From: an uncultured Dialister sp.
GTDB lineage: Bacteria; Bacillota; Negativicutes; Veillonellales; Dialisteraceae
Direction: 5' to 3'
Assembly: GCA_934193095.1 (NCBI GenBank)
Contig: CAKPUX010000028.1
Location: 1-27,112, forward strand
Length of the DNA: 27,112 nucleotides
Below, in pieces: positions 1 through 8,539 of the stretch (within the stretch, counting starts at the first letter, position 1; the number at the start of each line of letters is the position of its first letter). Below the pieces are notes generated by a model, which worked only from the letters and a program-made list of their open reading frames with translations, had not been told where the DNA came from and did no database searches. The translations under genes and the position numbers were made by a program.

Positions 1-65
1 TTAATGGGAAAGTTATAGAGGGGGAGCTTTTTGCGCCATTTTTCAATCGCGAGATGTTTTCATAG
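1..65 (+). CDS. C-terminal end of an upstream gene (partial, unidentified)
   Basis: The frame beginning at base 3 is open from the window edge and ends at a TAG at 63-65 followed directly by TAA. It encodes about 20 residues ending FFNREMFS, with a normal mixed composition. Too little is visible to name a family. The terminator at 202-238 lies downstream and would suit a transcript reading out of this gene. It could also be a chance open frame, since only 20 codons are seen. Confidence 0.35.
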   Translation, partial: NGKVIEGELFAPFFNREMFS

Positions 66-201
66 TAAGGGGGAACGGTCCTTCGGACTTTTCCCTTGGT
101 AAATCATGGGAGAGAGAGAGTTATCCTCCTCTTCGGGCATCCCCCGCTTTAAGGAGGGACGGTCCTTTGGACTTTTTCCCTTTTTTTGTCTCCCATTTTA
201 C
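66..201. repeat. Two related GTCC-TTC/TTT-GGAC hairpins in the leader
   Basis: Bases 71-97 and 156-182 carry near-copies of one sequence. Each has an inner stem GTCC/GGAC around a 3-base loop, flanked by GGGA on the left and TTTCCC on the right. The second copy runs into seven T (181-187) and so looks like a rho-independent terminator. Between them are an AG-dinucleotide run (110-120) and an imperfect CCTCCT/AGGAGG pairing (125-157). The pattern looks like a dispersed intergenic repeat used as a terminator. I see no gene here. Confidence 0.45.
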
Positions 202-238
202 AAACCTCACTCCTATGGATGAGGTTTTTTTATTTTTT
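202..238 (+). terminator. Rho-independent terminator before the T4SS operon
   Basis: AAACCTCA (202-209) pairs with TGAGGTTT (220-227) around a 10-base loop and is followed by a T-rich tract (228-238). This is a textbook intrinsic terminator. It should separate upstream transcription from the virB8 promoter at about 363-391. Confidence 0.75.
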
Positions 239-362
239 CCTGTTCTAAATTCGACCCACGGTCAATCTTTTGCTTTTTGCTTGTTTTCTTGCTTTTTTCC
301 ATTGCTGCCATTCCATTTTTCCAGTTTCTACGTATTTTTTACGCCTACTTTTAATAGAATTA
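239..362. other. Pyrimidine-rich, gene-free leader
   Basis: This stretch is strongly T/C-biased on the + strand, with repeated TTGCTT-type words around 268-300 and a small CGTA/TACG hairpin at 331-343. An open frame that crosses it (167-529) encodes mostly Phe, Ser and Leu and runs over the terminator and into virB8, so it is not a gene. I see no RNA gene or riboswitch I can name. Confidence 0.4.
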
Positions 363-391
363 TTGAAGCTCTGATTTTTTTATTATATAAT
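363..391 (+). promoter_or_regulatory. Sigma-70-type promoter for the T4SS operon
   Basis: A perfect -10 box TATAAT lies at 386-391. A -35-like TTGAAG (4 of 6 consensus bases) lies at 363-368, with a 17-base spacer. A start near 397-398 would give a leader of roughly 23 bases before the TTG start at 421. It sits between the terminator at 202-238 and the first transfer gene, where an operon promoter is expected. No clear operator was seen. Confidence 0.6.
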
Positions 392-420
392 AATTTCAGT
401 ATAGAAAGGGGGTGCTTGCT

Positions 421-1137
421 TTGGAACCAACCCAGGGAACCAGTCCTCATGGCGAGCCAACAGATTACTACGGAAATCCGCGTCATGCCGTCTTTGCCGA
501 TCCGCTTCGCAATTCGTATTTTCTCTTGAAAAGCGCGGAACGGAGAAATCTGCTTTATGTGGTCGTGGTGGCGATCTGCGTGATCTGTACCGTTCTGGTC
601 GCAACGACCTGGAACTACAAAACGTATGTCGTTCGCGTAGACAATGCAACGGGCCGCATTGAGACGGGCGGGCAGCTGAAGGCGACCAATTATGAGCCGC
701 GTGAAGTGGAAATTCAGCATTTTCTCGTGGAATTTATCAACAACGTGCGTTCTGTTCCGATGGATCCAGTCGTGCTGAAACAGAACTGGAACAAGGCGGA
801 TCATTTCTTGACGAAAGAAGCGTCAAAGAAACTTGCGACCTTTGTTCAGAAGGATAATCCGGCATTGAAGATGGGACATCAGACGGTCACGCCGCAGATC
901 AATTCCATTCAGCTTTACCCCGGCTCTTCGAACATCTATCAAGTCCGTTGGACGGAAAAAGAATATTCCATGAACGGAGATCTTACGAATCGTGCCACGC
1001 AGTATGCAGGGCTTTTCCAGATCGTGATCAATCCGCCGTCTTCGGAAGAAAATATTCTGATCAATCCGCTCGGTATTTTTATCAAAGATCTGACCATCAC
1101 CGCGGAAACCCAGACCGTCAACAAGGAGGTTGAATGA
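421..1137 (+). CDS. virB8/trbF: VirB8/TrbF-type T4SS inner-membrane protein
   Basis: This 238-residue bitopic protein has a short cytoplasmic N-terminus, one membrane helix at about residues 44-64, then a periplasmic VirB8/TrbF domain. The stretch with FINNVRSV, DPVVLKQNW and the late NPLGIFIKDL motif matches the TrbF/VirB8 fold, which bridges the inner-membrane complex to VirB9 and VirB10. I chose TTG at 421 because AAAGGGGG at about 405-412 lies eight bases before it. The in-frame GTG at 412 overlaps that ribosome-binding site and would add three residues. It is the first gene of the operon, and its stop overlaps the virB9 start (ATGA). Family assignment is firm; the start is probable. Confidence 0.9.
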   Translation: MEPTQGTSPHGEPTDYYGNPRHAVFADPLRNSYFLLKSAERRNLLYVVVVAICVICTVLVATTWNYKTYVVRVDNATGRIETGGQLKATNYEPREVEIQHFLVEFINNVRSVPMDPVVLKQNWNKADHFLTKEASKKLATFVQKDNPALKMGHQTVTPQINSIQLYPGSSNIYQVRWTEKEYSMNGDLTNRATQYAGLFQIVINPPSSEENILINPLGIFIKDLTITAETQTVNKEVE

Positions 1138-2114
1138 TGGCGCAACGCAGAACTTTTCAGAAAGTGGTAGTCTCTGCCCTGACCGCGTGCGCTATCGCTT
1201 CTCTCTCCTCCCTATCTTCTGTTTCGGCAGCGGATAAGGACATTTATCTCACCCAGGACGGGGACAGTATCGCCGCGAAAACCCAGTATGATTTCAAGCC
1301 CGATTCTCTATTCACTGTTTATTGCAAGCCAGGGTATCTGACGGACATAGAGCTGAAAAACGGGGAGTCCCCGACCTATATCGGGGCAGGCGATACGTCT
1401 CGCTGGATGATCGATCAGGCAGATGTCAATGGCATCCACCATGTGTACCTGAAGCCGTACAAGGATAATATCGAAACGAATCTCATCATTAACACGGATG
1501 AACATTCGTATCGATTCATCATTGCTTCTGACGGCACCAACTATACGCCGATCGTTTCCTTTACGTTCTCGGAGGAGGACAAGAAGGCCATGGATGAGGC
1601 GTATCATAAGCAGCTTCTCAAAGAAAAGCCGTTGACGAAGGAAGAAAAGGAATACCGTGACATTTACATGGTGAAGCAGAAGAACATTTATGTTCGCAAG
1701 AAGCTCAACCTGCACTATGAAGTGAAACGTCATGGCTCTGTTTCTGATGAGCTTTATCCTGTCAAAATTTTTGATGACGGACAGAAAACGTATTTCCAGA
1801 TGTCTTCGAAAAATCTTTACCAGCTTCCTGTCCTTTACAACATTTCGGACGAGAATAAGCCGGTGCTTGTGAATTATCGCGTGAAGGGAACTTACCTCAT
1901 TGCGGATCGTCTTTTTGAAAAGGCAAGACTGCAGTATTCCGGCACGTCTTACCTGGATATTCGCTCTCTTGACGCTCGTTTCCATCATCTGCTGCCTTCC
2001 AAGGTGGATTACTCCCACATGGATGACAGCGGGCTGCATAAGCGCATTCAAGAACTCATGAAGAAGAAAATGGAAGAGCAGCAGAAAGAGGATAATGGAG
2101 GATTCTCATCATGA
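1134..2114 (+). CDS. virB9/trbG: VirB9/TrbG/CagX-type T4SS outer-membrane core protein
   Basis: A 326-residue secreted protein. Residues 1-32 form a signal peptide with a VSA-A cleavage site. The C-terminal part (about residues 213-265, with IFDDGQKTYF and LVNYRVKGTY followed by a basic, hydrophobic strand) is the typical VirB9 C-terminal domain, which packs with VirB10 in the outer-membrane ring. A Lys/Glu-rich linker lies at about residues 140-185. AAGGAGG at 1123-1129 precedes two adjacent ATGs (1134, 1137); either may be used, and 1137 has the better spacing. It overlaps both neighbours by four bases, which suggests translational coupling. No VirB7 lipoprotein gene lies next to it. Confidence 0.9.
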   Translation: MMAQRRTFQKVVVSALTACAIASLSSLSSVSAADKDIYLTQDGDSIAAKTQYDFKPDSLFTVYCKPGYLTDIELKNGESPTYIGAGDTSRWMIDQADVNGIHHVYLKPYKDNIETNLIINTDEHSYRFIIASDGTNYTPIVSFTFSEEDKKAMDEAYHKQLLKEKPLTKEEKEYRDIYMVKQKNIYVRKKLNLHYEVKRHGSVSDELYPVKIFDDGQKTYFQMSSKNLYQLPVLYNISDENKPVLVNYRVKGTYLIADRLFEKARLQYSGTSYLDIRSLDARFHHLLPSKVDYSHMDDSGLHKRIQELMKKKMEEQQKEDNGGFSS

Positions 2115-3634
2115 ATATGAATTTACGGGATAAGCTCAAGGGCATCAAAGGCAGGATATCCCATGCCCATTCGGAAGCTCCTGAAGATTTTGATCTGGAT
2201 GATGCCAAAAAGATGTCCGAAAATCCATCGGAATTTGCCCCGCTTCCTCCCGATCCGACGGCATCCGGTTTTTCTTCTGTCGATCCTAACGCCTCTACCC
2301 AGGAACCTTCTCAAACGTCTTCTCCCAGCGAGAATACCGGTGATTCTCTTTCTGGAGATCCTGCCGATACGGAACTGGGAAGTCTCGAACCAGGCGACGG
2401 GGCAACGGACACCGACGACCTCTCCATGGTCAAGAAAAAACAGATTGCCATGGTCATTGCGGGTGTCAGCATTTTAGGCATTTCTTACATGGCAGGGTCC
2501 GTTCTCTTTGGCGGCGACAAGGACTTAAAGCCGAAGGAGGGTCAGAACCAGCCCACCAGCATTGAGACAGCCAAGTCCTCCTTGGGAAAGCAGATGCCGG
2601 ACAATTACGGAACGATTGCCGGATATTCCCGGAAAGCAAACCAGAAGAATGCGCCGAATACCAAAGGGGGCGCTGCACCCGGAAATCCGAATGCGAAACC
2701 GGGAAGTACGATCAACAATACCAATTACGACGATCTGGCTCCTAAACCGCTTCCTTCCATTTCACAAAGCAGTAGTTCTTCCTCGGGCGTCAGCAATCAA
2801 AGCTCCGGAAGCTCTCGGGAATATTATGACGATTCTGCCGCAAGACAGCGTGAGCAGCAGGAAGCGCAGGAAGCGGCCGAAGAACAGCAGACCGCCTATA
2901 CGTCGGCGATCTCTTTCACCAATGCCGTTTCCAGAAATGCCAATGCCAGCGCCAAGAGTGCTCCTGATTCGTCCTCTAAAACCGTGACGCTTACCCAGAA
3001 AGGCACCGGTGACGCCGCTTTTTTCGAAGATGACGCAGGCGGGGCTACATACGTCCTGCGTAGCGGCTCGGTCATTGATGCCACTCTTTTGACGGGGATC
3101 AATACGGACATGGGAAACACGGATATTGTGGCGCAGATCTCGTCCAATATCTATGATTCCCTTTCCGGGGATCATCTGCTCATTCCCCAGGGTTCAAGAC
3201 TGATCGGGAAAGCCGGTTCTGTCAGCGGTACAGGCGTATCGGTGGCATTTACTCGTCTTGAATTCCCTGATGGCACGGGCATTGATCTTCCTTCTGTCGG
3301 CGCTGTTGACGGGACGGGGATCCCCGGTCTTCGTGACCAGTATTCGGCGCACGATTCGACGTTCCTTCGCGGGGCGCTCTTCTCGGCGCTTCTTTCCTAT
3401 GCGGCCGATCAGGTCTCTGATACCTCCGGCTCGACCACATCTACCGGCTGGGGCGGCTCGACCACGACCTATAATGATGCGCTCTCTTCTGCGATTGAAA
3501 AGATCACCGATCGCTGGATCGACCGGGCAGATAATCAGGCAAGCCGCAGTCCGACGGTAACGATTCGTCCGGGCATGAATTTTGCGGTGTATATCAACTC
3601 GGACCTTTCGATTCCGGAATATGAAGGCTATTGA
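2111..3634 (+). CDS. virB10/trbI: VirB10/TrbI-type T4SS envelope-spanning protein
   Basis: A 507-residue protein with an acidic, Ser/Pro-rich cytoplasmic N-terminus and one membrane helix (about residues 110-132). A Ser/Asn/Gln/Glu-rich linker (about 150-300) would cross the periplasm. The C-terminal TrbI/VirB10 beta-barrel domain (about 319-500) shows LLIPQGSRLIGKAG, the LEFPDGTGIDLP strand and DSTFLRGALFSALLSYA; the last probably holds the outer-membrane antenna helices. The protein ends with RPGMNFAVYIN, usual for the family. GGAGG at 2097-2101 sets the ATG at 2111, which overlaps the virB9 stop. The linker is not the proline-rich type of many VirB10 proteins. Confidence 0.92.
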   Translation: MNMNLRDKLKGIKGRISHAHSEAPEDFDLDDAKKMSENPSEFAPLPPDPTASGFSSVDPNASTQEPSQTSSPSENTGDSLSGDPADTELGSLEPGDGATDTDDLSMVKKKQIAMVIAGVSILGISYMAGSVLFGGDKDLKPKEGQNQPTSIETAKSSLGKQMPDNYGTIAGYSRKANQKNAPNTKGGAAPGNPNAKPGSTINNTNYDDLAPKPLPSISQSSSSSSGVSNQSSGSSREYYDDSAARQREQQEAQEAAEEQQTAYTSAISFTNAVSRNANASAKSAPDSSSKTVTLTQKGTGDAAFFEDDAGGATYVLRSGSVIDATLLTGINTDMGNTDIVAQISSNIYDSLSGDHLLIPQGSRLIGKAGSVSGTGVSVAFTRLEFPDGTGIDLPSVGAVDGTGIPGLRDQYSAHDSTFLRGALFSALLSYAADQVSDTSGSTTSTGWGGSTTTYNDALSSAIEKITDRWIDRADNQASRSPTVTIRPGMNFAVYINSDLSIPEYEGY

Positions 3635-3652
3635 TTCTGTTGGAGGTTTCCC

Positions 3653-6487
3653 ATGGGCAGATTTTTCTTGTTCCTGCTGGCGCTCTTCCCTCTTTTTGGG
3701 GGACTTGCCCTTTCTACGCAAAACTTTGCGAAGCTGGTTCATTATGATGCCCGTTTTTTGGGTTCTCCTCTCTTAGATCTTGCTACGCCTTTCTATTCTC
3801 CCTTTCGCTATCTGTCCTGGTTTATTGCCTATTACAAGGAAGCTCCAGATCTGTTCTGGGATACCTGCATTCCTTGTATCCTGGGGCTCCTGCTTACCAT
3901 TTGTATCTTTGTGTTCTGCCGTCCGGAAGCGGAACTGTCAAGTCACGGTTCGGCGCGCTGGGCGAAGCCTTCCGAGCTTTCCAAAATGGACTTGAAATCT
4001 GCCCATGGCGTCGTGATCGGTCTCAATGACGGTCCGTTCATGACATCCATGAACGAGATCCTTGCCAAATTGGAAGACTGGAAGAACAAGGAAATGGCAG
4101 CGGCGGAAAAATCTCATGATGATTCCCGCATGAAGGTTGTGAATGAGATCATCAACAACCTTGCCAGAATCCGTTCGCGCAATGATACACTTCGCGCCGA
4201 GTTGCATTCCCTGCAGCATGAATTGAGTCAGCTGACGGAAAGTGATGCCTATTCCAGATCTCTGCTCTCCAAACAGTGCGAAGCCAAAAAGCGAGAACTT
4301 GCCGTCAATGAAAGTGCCATTGCCCGCTGCGAGAAGGTGATCGAAAAACGATCCGAATTCAAGCCTCAATGGGGTTTTGGCACCTTCTTTCTGAAACTTT
4401 CATGTGTCATCTATGATTATTTTCTTTGGTTCTACAAGCACCTCCCCCATGATTACCTTCGTGACGATTCCAACAAACATTTGGCCGTTGTCGCTCCGAC
4501 GCGAAGCGGTAAGGGCGTCGGGCTTATCATTCCCACGCTGTTGGGCGGCTGGACCGAGTCCTGCATCGTCAACGATATCAAATCCGAAAACTGGGGAATT
4601 ACGGCAGGATACCGGAAGAAGATGGGACAAAAGGTCATCAAGTTTGAACCTACGTCGGATGACGGTTCGACCGCCCGTTGGAACCCGCTGGATGAAATTG
4701 AGATCGGAAAGGCGTCTGAAGTTTCGCAGGCGCAAAATCTCGCTGCCATCATTGCTGACTTTGAAGGTAAAGGCGGCAACGGCGATCACTGGGTTGCCAA
4801 TGCGGCGAACGTCATCATGGCGGTCATCCTGCATTTGAAATATGCTCATCTTTCTGATCCCAAAAACTATCCGGATTCCCCCAATCTCTATACGGTGGCT
4901 GCTTTCCTGAAGGTCAGCGTGGACCTGAAAGGCACCAACGCGCCCGTTAAGCGGGAAGCCGCTCACAGTGAAAGTCAGAAATCGGAAAATCTTTCCGAAG
5001 AAGACCAGAAACGGGCGGATGCGGTTCTTTCGGAATTGGAGGAACTGTCTGTGAAACTTCCTTCTTCTAACGAGGATCTCACGGCTGCTGCTTCTGAAAA
5101 TCCGGTGGATCACTTTTTGCAGGAAAATGATTACCGGCGAGAATTCTTTGTCATTTACACAGAAAAGCTCAATGCTTATCGCAAAGAAAAGATCGGCTTA
5201 GAGGATGATGCCAAAGGCTTTATTCAGACGATCAAAGAGCTGGGGACTTTTCCGCATGTGCCTGAAAAAGGAATTCAGATCCCTCGCTGGGATTCTGCGT
5301 CCGGTTCTTATAAAACCGAAGTCATGAAGTCGGAAGATTTGAGAAAGCTCTATCCCGATGCCATCTCTCTAAACAATCCGAATTACATGTATACCCATCC
5401 GATCATCATGCAGGCGTTCAAGGAAATTGCGTCAAAGCCGGAAAACGAACTGGGGTCCATCATTTCTACGGCGAATACAGCCCTGAAAGAATATCTGGAT
5501 CCGGTGCTTGCCAAGAACACCTCCTGTTCGGATTTCTGCATCAATGATCTCATGAATTACCGGTTGCCGGTCACGCTTTACCTCGTTACGCCGCCTTCGG
5601 ACCTGCTTCGTCTCGCCCCGATCTTCCGCTTGTTCTTCGAAATGATGGTGCGCTGCCATGCGAAAGTCATTGGTACGTATCACAATGGACGGGTGAAATC
5701 TGTTTACAAGCATAAGTGCTTGTTCCTGATGGACGAATTCTCGTCGCTTGGCAATCTGAAATCCTTTGCTTCTACCCTCTCCTACATCGCCGGTTACGGC
5801 ATGAAAGCCTTCCTCATTAACCAGGGGCTTCCGCAGATCACCGGCATCTACGGGAAAGATAATCAGATCCTCATGAACTGTCATCTGACCATCTACTACG
5901 CGCCGAACGACAATGATACGGGCAAGTATGCGGAACAGAAGCTGGGGAACAAGACCATTCTCGTTAAGTCCAAATCCGAAAATTCAACGGGCGGCTTCTT
6001 CTCCCGTACTTCCTATTCCTGGTCAGAGCAGGCAAGAGCGCTTATGACTTCGGATGAACTCATGCGCATGGGCGATCATGAGGTCATTCAGGCAACGGGA
6101 TTTCCGCCTATTTTTACGACAAAGATCAAGTACTATCAGTCCAATTTCTTTCTGGATAAGCTTTGTGATGCACCGGTCGTTTCCGACGTGATTCGTGAAT
6201 CGCAAGTCACCAAAGACAACTATCCAAGCCGCTTTGCTTTGATCGAAAAGACCCAGACAGCCAGGTGGCAGAAAAAGCAAAAGAAGGATCGGTACAGCTA
6301 TCTCTCTACGGTATTTAAGAGCGATCTTTCGAAGAAGCCGGATACGCCGACGCCCAAGGTCGATCTTGCCGAAAAATCGTATTCTTTCCTTCATCCGGTC
6401 TCTTCGGATTCTCTGTTTGATCCTGCGAAAGCGGGCAAAACCGAAAGCCATTCTCCGGATGCAAAGAAATCATCCAAGGTCAGTTAG
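3653..6487 (+). CDS. virD4/traG: VirD4/TraG-type coupling ATPase, enlarged
   Basis: The type IV coupling protein brings the relaxosome to the channel. Two N-terminal membrane helices (about residues 3-22 and 72-89) are followed by the usual ARWAKPSEL and GVVIG stretch, Walker A APTRSGKG with Lys287, and Walker B LFLMDE with Asp694-Glu695. At 944 residues it is well above the roughly 600-700 common for TraG/VirD4. The extra length is a charged coiled coil at about 130-240, between GVVIG and Walker A, and a charged expansion at about 422-560 where the all-alpha substrate-reading domain lies. The C-terminus is basic, then Ser/Pro-rich. TTGGAGG at 3640-3646 supports the ATG. Family is certain; the role of the insertions is unknown. 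Confidence 0.93.
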   Translation: MGRFFLFLLALFPLFGGLALSTQNFAKLVHYDARFLGSPLLDLATPFYSPFRYLSWFIAYYKEAPDLFWDTCIPCILGLLLTICIFVFCRPEAELSSHGSARWAKPSELSKMDLKSAHGVVIGLNDGPFMTSMNEILAKLEDWKNKEMAAAEKSHDDSRMKVVNEIINNLARIRSRNDTLRAELHSLQHELSQLTESDAYSRSLLSKQCEAKKRELAVNESAIARCEKVIEKRSEFKPQWGFGTFFLKLSCVIYDYFLWFYKHLPHDYLRDDSNKHLAVVAPTRSGKGVGLIIPTLLGGWTESCIVNDIKSENWGITAGYRKKMGQKVIKFEPTSDDGSTARWNPLDEIEIGKASEVSQAQNLAAIIADFEGKGGNGDHWVANAANVIMAVILHLKYAHLSDPKNYPDSPNLYTVAAFLKVSVDLKGTNAPVKREAAHSESQKSENLSEEDQKRADAVLSELEELSVKLPSSNEDLTAAASENPVDHFLQENDYRREFFVIYTEKLNAYRKEKIGLEDDAKGFIQTIKELGTFPHVPEKGIQIPRWDSASGSYKTEVMKSEDLRKLYPDAISLNNPNYMYTHPIIMQAFKEIASKPENELGSIISTANTALKEYLDPVLAKNTSCSDFCINDLMNYRLPVTLYLVTPPSDLLRLAPIFRLFFEMMVRCHAKVIGTYHNGRVKSVYKHKCLFLMDEFSSLGNLKSFASTLSYIAGYGMKAFLINQGLPQITGIYGKDNQILMNCHLTIYYAPNDNDTGKYAEQKLGNKTILVKSKSENSTGGFFSRTSYSWSEQARALMTSDELMRMGDHEVIQATGFPPIFTTKIKYYQSNFFLDKLCDAPVVSDVIRESQVTKDNYPSRFALIEKTQTARWQKKQKKDRYSYLSTVFKSDLSKKPDTPTPKVDLAEKSYSFLHPVSSDSLFDPAKAGKTESHSPDAKKSSKVS

Positions 6488-6507
6488 CGTTTAAGGAGGT
6501 GAATGTT

Positions 6508-6954
6508 ATGGCCAAAAACACGAATACCATCATTCGAAAAAATATGTCGGCTCTTTCGCAGGCTTCGGATAAATCGCTCACTCTTTCTTCCCAGATCGAG
6601 AAGCTGCAGGCGCGTCTTGCGGATCTCAAAAAGAAACAGGACGAAGCGGAAGCGCTTCGCCGTGAAAATATGGTCTCGTATATCGGGAACTGTATTTTAA
6701 CAAAGGTGCATTCCGATGCGGCGTTTGCTTTCGTCATGGGGATGGCGGTCAAAGTCGAAGATGCGGCAGATGACCTCTCCATCCTTCCTCCTGCTTTTCA
6801 GGAGCTTGCCATGGTGGGCCGCGATTATCTTGAAAACCAGAAGATCCATGCTTCCTTTGAAAATCCGTACTTTACGGAAGAAGTCGGCGACGCCGAAGAA
6901 GCGGATGAGAGCGCAGAGGACATGGAACCTCCGAGAGAGGAGGCTCATGAATGA
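6508..6954 (+). CDS. Small coiled-coil protein between traG and trbB
   Basis: A 148-residue acidic protein without signal peptide or membrane segment. An N-terminal coiled coil (about residues 20-55, LQARLADLKKKQDEAEALRR) is followed by a mixed helical part (about 55-110) and an acidic Glu/Asp tail. The N-terminal heptads recall small TraC/TraD-type relaxosome accessory proteins of Ti and related plasmids, but the match is too weak to name it. AAGGAGG at 6493-6499 fits ATG 6508; an in-frame GTG at 6499 overlaps that site and is less likely. Its stop overlaps trbB (ATGA). Its position beside the coupling protein suggests it may help VirD4 recognise substrate; this is inference. Confidence 0.75.
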   Translation: MAKNTNTIIRKNMSALSQASDKSLTLSSQIEKLQARLADLKKKQDEAEALRRENMVSYIGNCILTKVHSDAAFAFVMGMAVKVEDAADDLSILPPAFQELAMVGRDYLENQKIHASFENPYFTEEVGDAEEADESAEDMEPPREEAHE

Positions 6955-8087
6955 CCGGTCAATCTTCGTTCTTCTTCGACCTACCGGCTGACCGGCAGGA
7001 TGATCTCATTCAGGCGAAAAAGAACACGCTTTCCTCCCCCGCTTCTTCTCTTGAAGAAACCGAAAGCGAGGAGGATTTGGGTGCTCCCCCTTCTGATTAT
7101 GTCCGAGGCAATCAGCAGATGGACCTGCTCTTTGGTCCTTTTGTCACCGGGCTTATGAACCGAGAGGATATCAACGAAATCTACGTCAATGATGATGGTT
7201 TTATTTGGTATGACTCTTACAAAGAGGGAAAGGTCAAGACCAAAGAGTATCTGTCGCCTAAGCGTATTCGCTCCATCATTGAGTTCATTGCAGGCAGGCA
7301 GGGAAAAATTGTCAATGACGATATCCCTTCGCTCTCGGCAGAAATTGCCGGGTACGGTTCCCGCTTTCAGGGGGAACTTCCTCCGATCGTCCGGCATCCG
7401 CAGTTCAATATCCGAAAGAAAGCCCTTCAGATTTTTACGCTGGACGATTATGTTCGGCAGGGCGTGCTTTCTCCGTATCACAAGGCGTATCTTTGCGAAG
7501 CGATCAAAGAACGGAAAAATATCCTCATTGTCGGGGGTACGGGAACCGGCAAGACCACGTTCCTCAATGCGCTTTTGGATTCCATCGCTAAGATCACGCC
7601 GTATCATCGCATCATTTCGATTGAAGATCTGCCGGAGCTTCAATGTTCTGCCGAGGATTATTCCCCCATGTTTACCAAGCAGGATACGGGAAAGGACGGC
7701 ATCCGATACAACATGACCAGGCTCGTGGAAGACTGCATGCGACGTTCTCCCGACCGTATCGTCTTGGGCGAAGTCCGAAATGGCGCAGCGTTCTCCATGC
7801 TGAAAGCATGGAACACCGGTCATCCCGGCGGATGCTGCACCGTGCATGCGAACAGTGCCCTCCAGGGTCTTACTCGTATTAAATCGCTTGCGGAAGAGAA
7901 CAAAGATGCCGCGGGCGGGATCAACAATCTGATTGGGGAAGCCATTGATGTGGTCGTCTGCATCAGCCATACCGATCTAGGCAATGGCAGGCGCGGACGC
8001 ATCATTAACGATGTCATTGCAGTCGATTCTTATGATGAGGCTCGCCATCAGTTTATTTATTCTGTCATCCCTCGTGATGGCCAATGA
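6951..8087 (+). CDS. virB11/trbB: VirB11/TrbB-type hexameric traffic ATPase
   Basis: A 378-residue cytoplasmic ATPase of the VirB11/PilT superfamily that powers pilus assembly and substrate transfer. The N-terminal domain contains INEIYVNDDGFIWY, and the C-terminal RecA fold has Walker A GGTGTGKTT (residues 195-203, Lys201), an Asp box SIEDLPEL, Walker B RIVLGEVR (Glu274) and the His box HPGGCCTVHANS. All catalytic motifs are intact. The start at 6951 overlaps the preceding stop and is preceded by GAGAGGAGG. Length and motif order are normal for TrbB. The N-terminal 50 residues are low in complexity and carry extra charge. Confidence 0.93.
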   Translation: MTGQSSFFFDLPADRQDDLIQAKKNTLSSPASSLEETESEEDLGAPPSDYVRGNQQMDLLFGPFVTGLMNREDINEIYVNDDGFIWYDSYKEGKVKTKEYLSPKRIRSIIEFIAGRQGKIVNDDIPSLSAEIAGYGSRFQGELPPIVRHPQFNIRKKALQIFTLDDYVRQGVLSPYHKAYLCEAIKERKNILIVGGTGTGKTTFLNALLDSIAKITPYHRIISIEDLPELQCSAEDYSPMFTKQDTGKDGIRYNMTRLVEDCMRRSPDRIVLGEVRNGAAFSMLKAWNTGHPGGCCTVHANSALQGLTRIKSLAEENKDAAGGINNLIGEAIDVVVCISHTDLGNGRRGRIINDVIAVDSYDEARHQFIYSVIPRDGQ

Positions 8088-8108
8088 TAAAGAAAAGAGG
8101 TTTTTCTT

Positions 8109-8519
8109 ATGCTGAACAAATTCAAAACCATTTCCCGCCGCGCAGATCATTTTTACATGAATAAATGCGCTGCGGCTTCCGCTGTCCTGGTGTCCCTCCC
8201 CTTCCTTTCTACCATGACTTCCTTTGCTTCCGGAATCGGGAATATTGCGACCAAGGATACTAACACTAACTTAAAGATTAAATGGCCATGGGAATCCTTC
8301 CTGTATGCGCTGGCGGATCAGCTGACCGGACCGCTCCCGCTGATCCTGGGAGCGCTCGGGATCGCCGCGGCTGCGATCGGTATGTTCCTCGGCAACCATG
8401 GCGCAGGCATGCAAAAGATGCTCGTTTTGATCTTTGCTGTTTCTATCTGCCTCTTTGCTCCGTCCTTTGTGACCTACCTCAAAGACGGTGTGGGCGGTGC
8501 TACGATTTTCGGCATGTAA
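8109..8519 (+). CDS. virB2/trbC: VirB2/TrbC-type pilin
   Basis: A 136-residue pilin precursor. It has a long basic leader, a hydrophobic stretch and a likely signal-peptidase site after SFA (residues 38-40). The mature part begins with a short soluble segment, then WPWESFLYALADQLTGPLPL and two membrane helices (about 73-95 and 103-123) split by a Gly/Lys loop, as in TrbC and VirB2. The TraF-type peptidase at 26380 is the likely processing enzyme, as TraF trims and cyclises TrbC in IncP plasmids. Whether this pilin is cyclic cannot be read from the sequence. AAAGAGG precedes the ATG. Confidence 0.9.
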   Translation: MLNKFKTISRRADHFYMNKCAAASAVLVSLPFLSTMTSFASGIGNIATKDTNTNLKIKWPWESFLYALADQLTGPLPLILGALGIAAAAIGMFLGNHGAGMQKMLVLIFAVSICLFAPSFVTYLKDGVGGATIFGM

Positions 8520-8539
8520 TTTTTTGAAAGGACGCTATT

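Noticed and set aside
167..529. Open frame of 120 codons on the + strand in the leader
   Set aside because: It crosses the terminator at 202-238 and the virB8 promoter and start, and encodes a Phe/Ser/Leu-rich stretch typical of translated T-rich DNA.
6981..7970. 329-codon open frame on the - strand
   Set aside because: It is antisense to virB11 with its full set of ATPase motifs, and shows no ribosome-binding site or recognisable domain.
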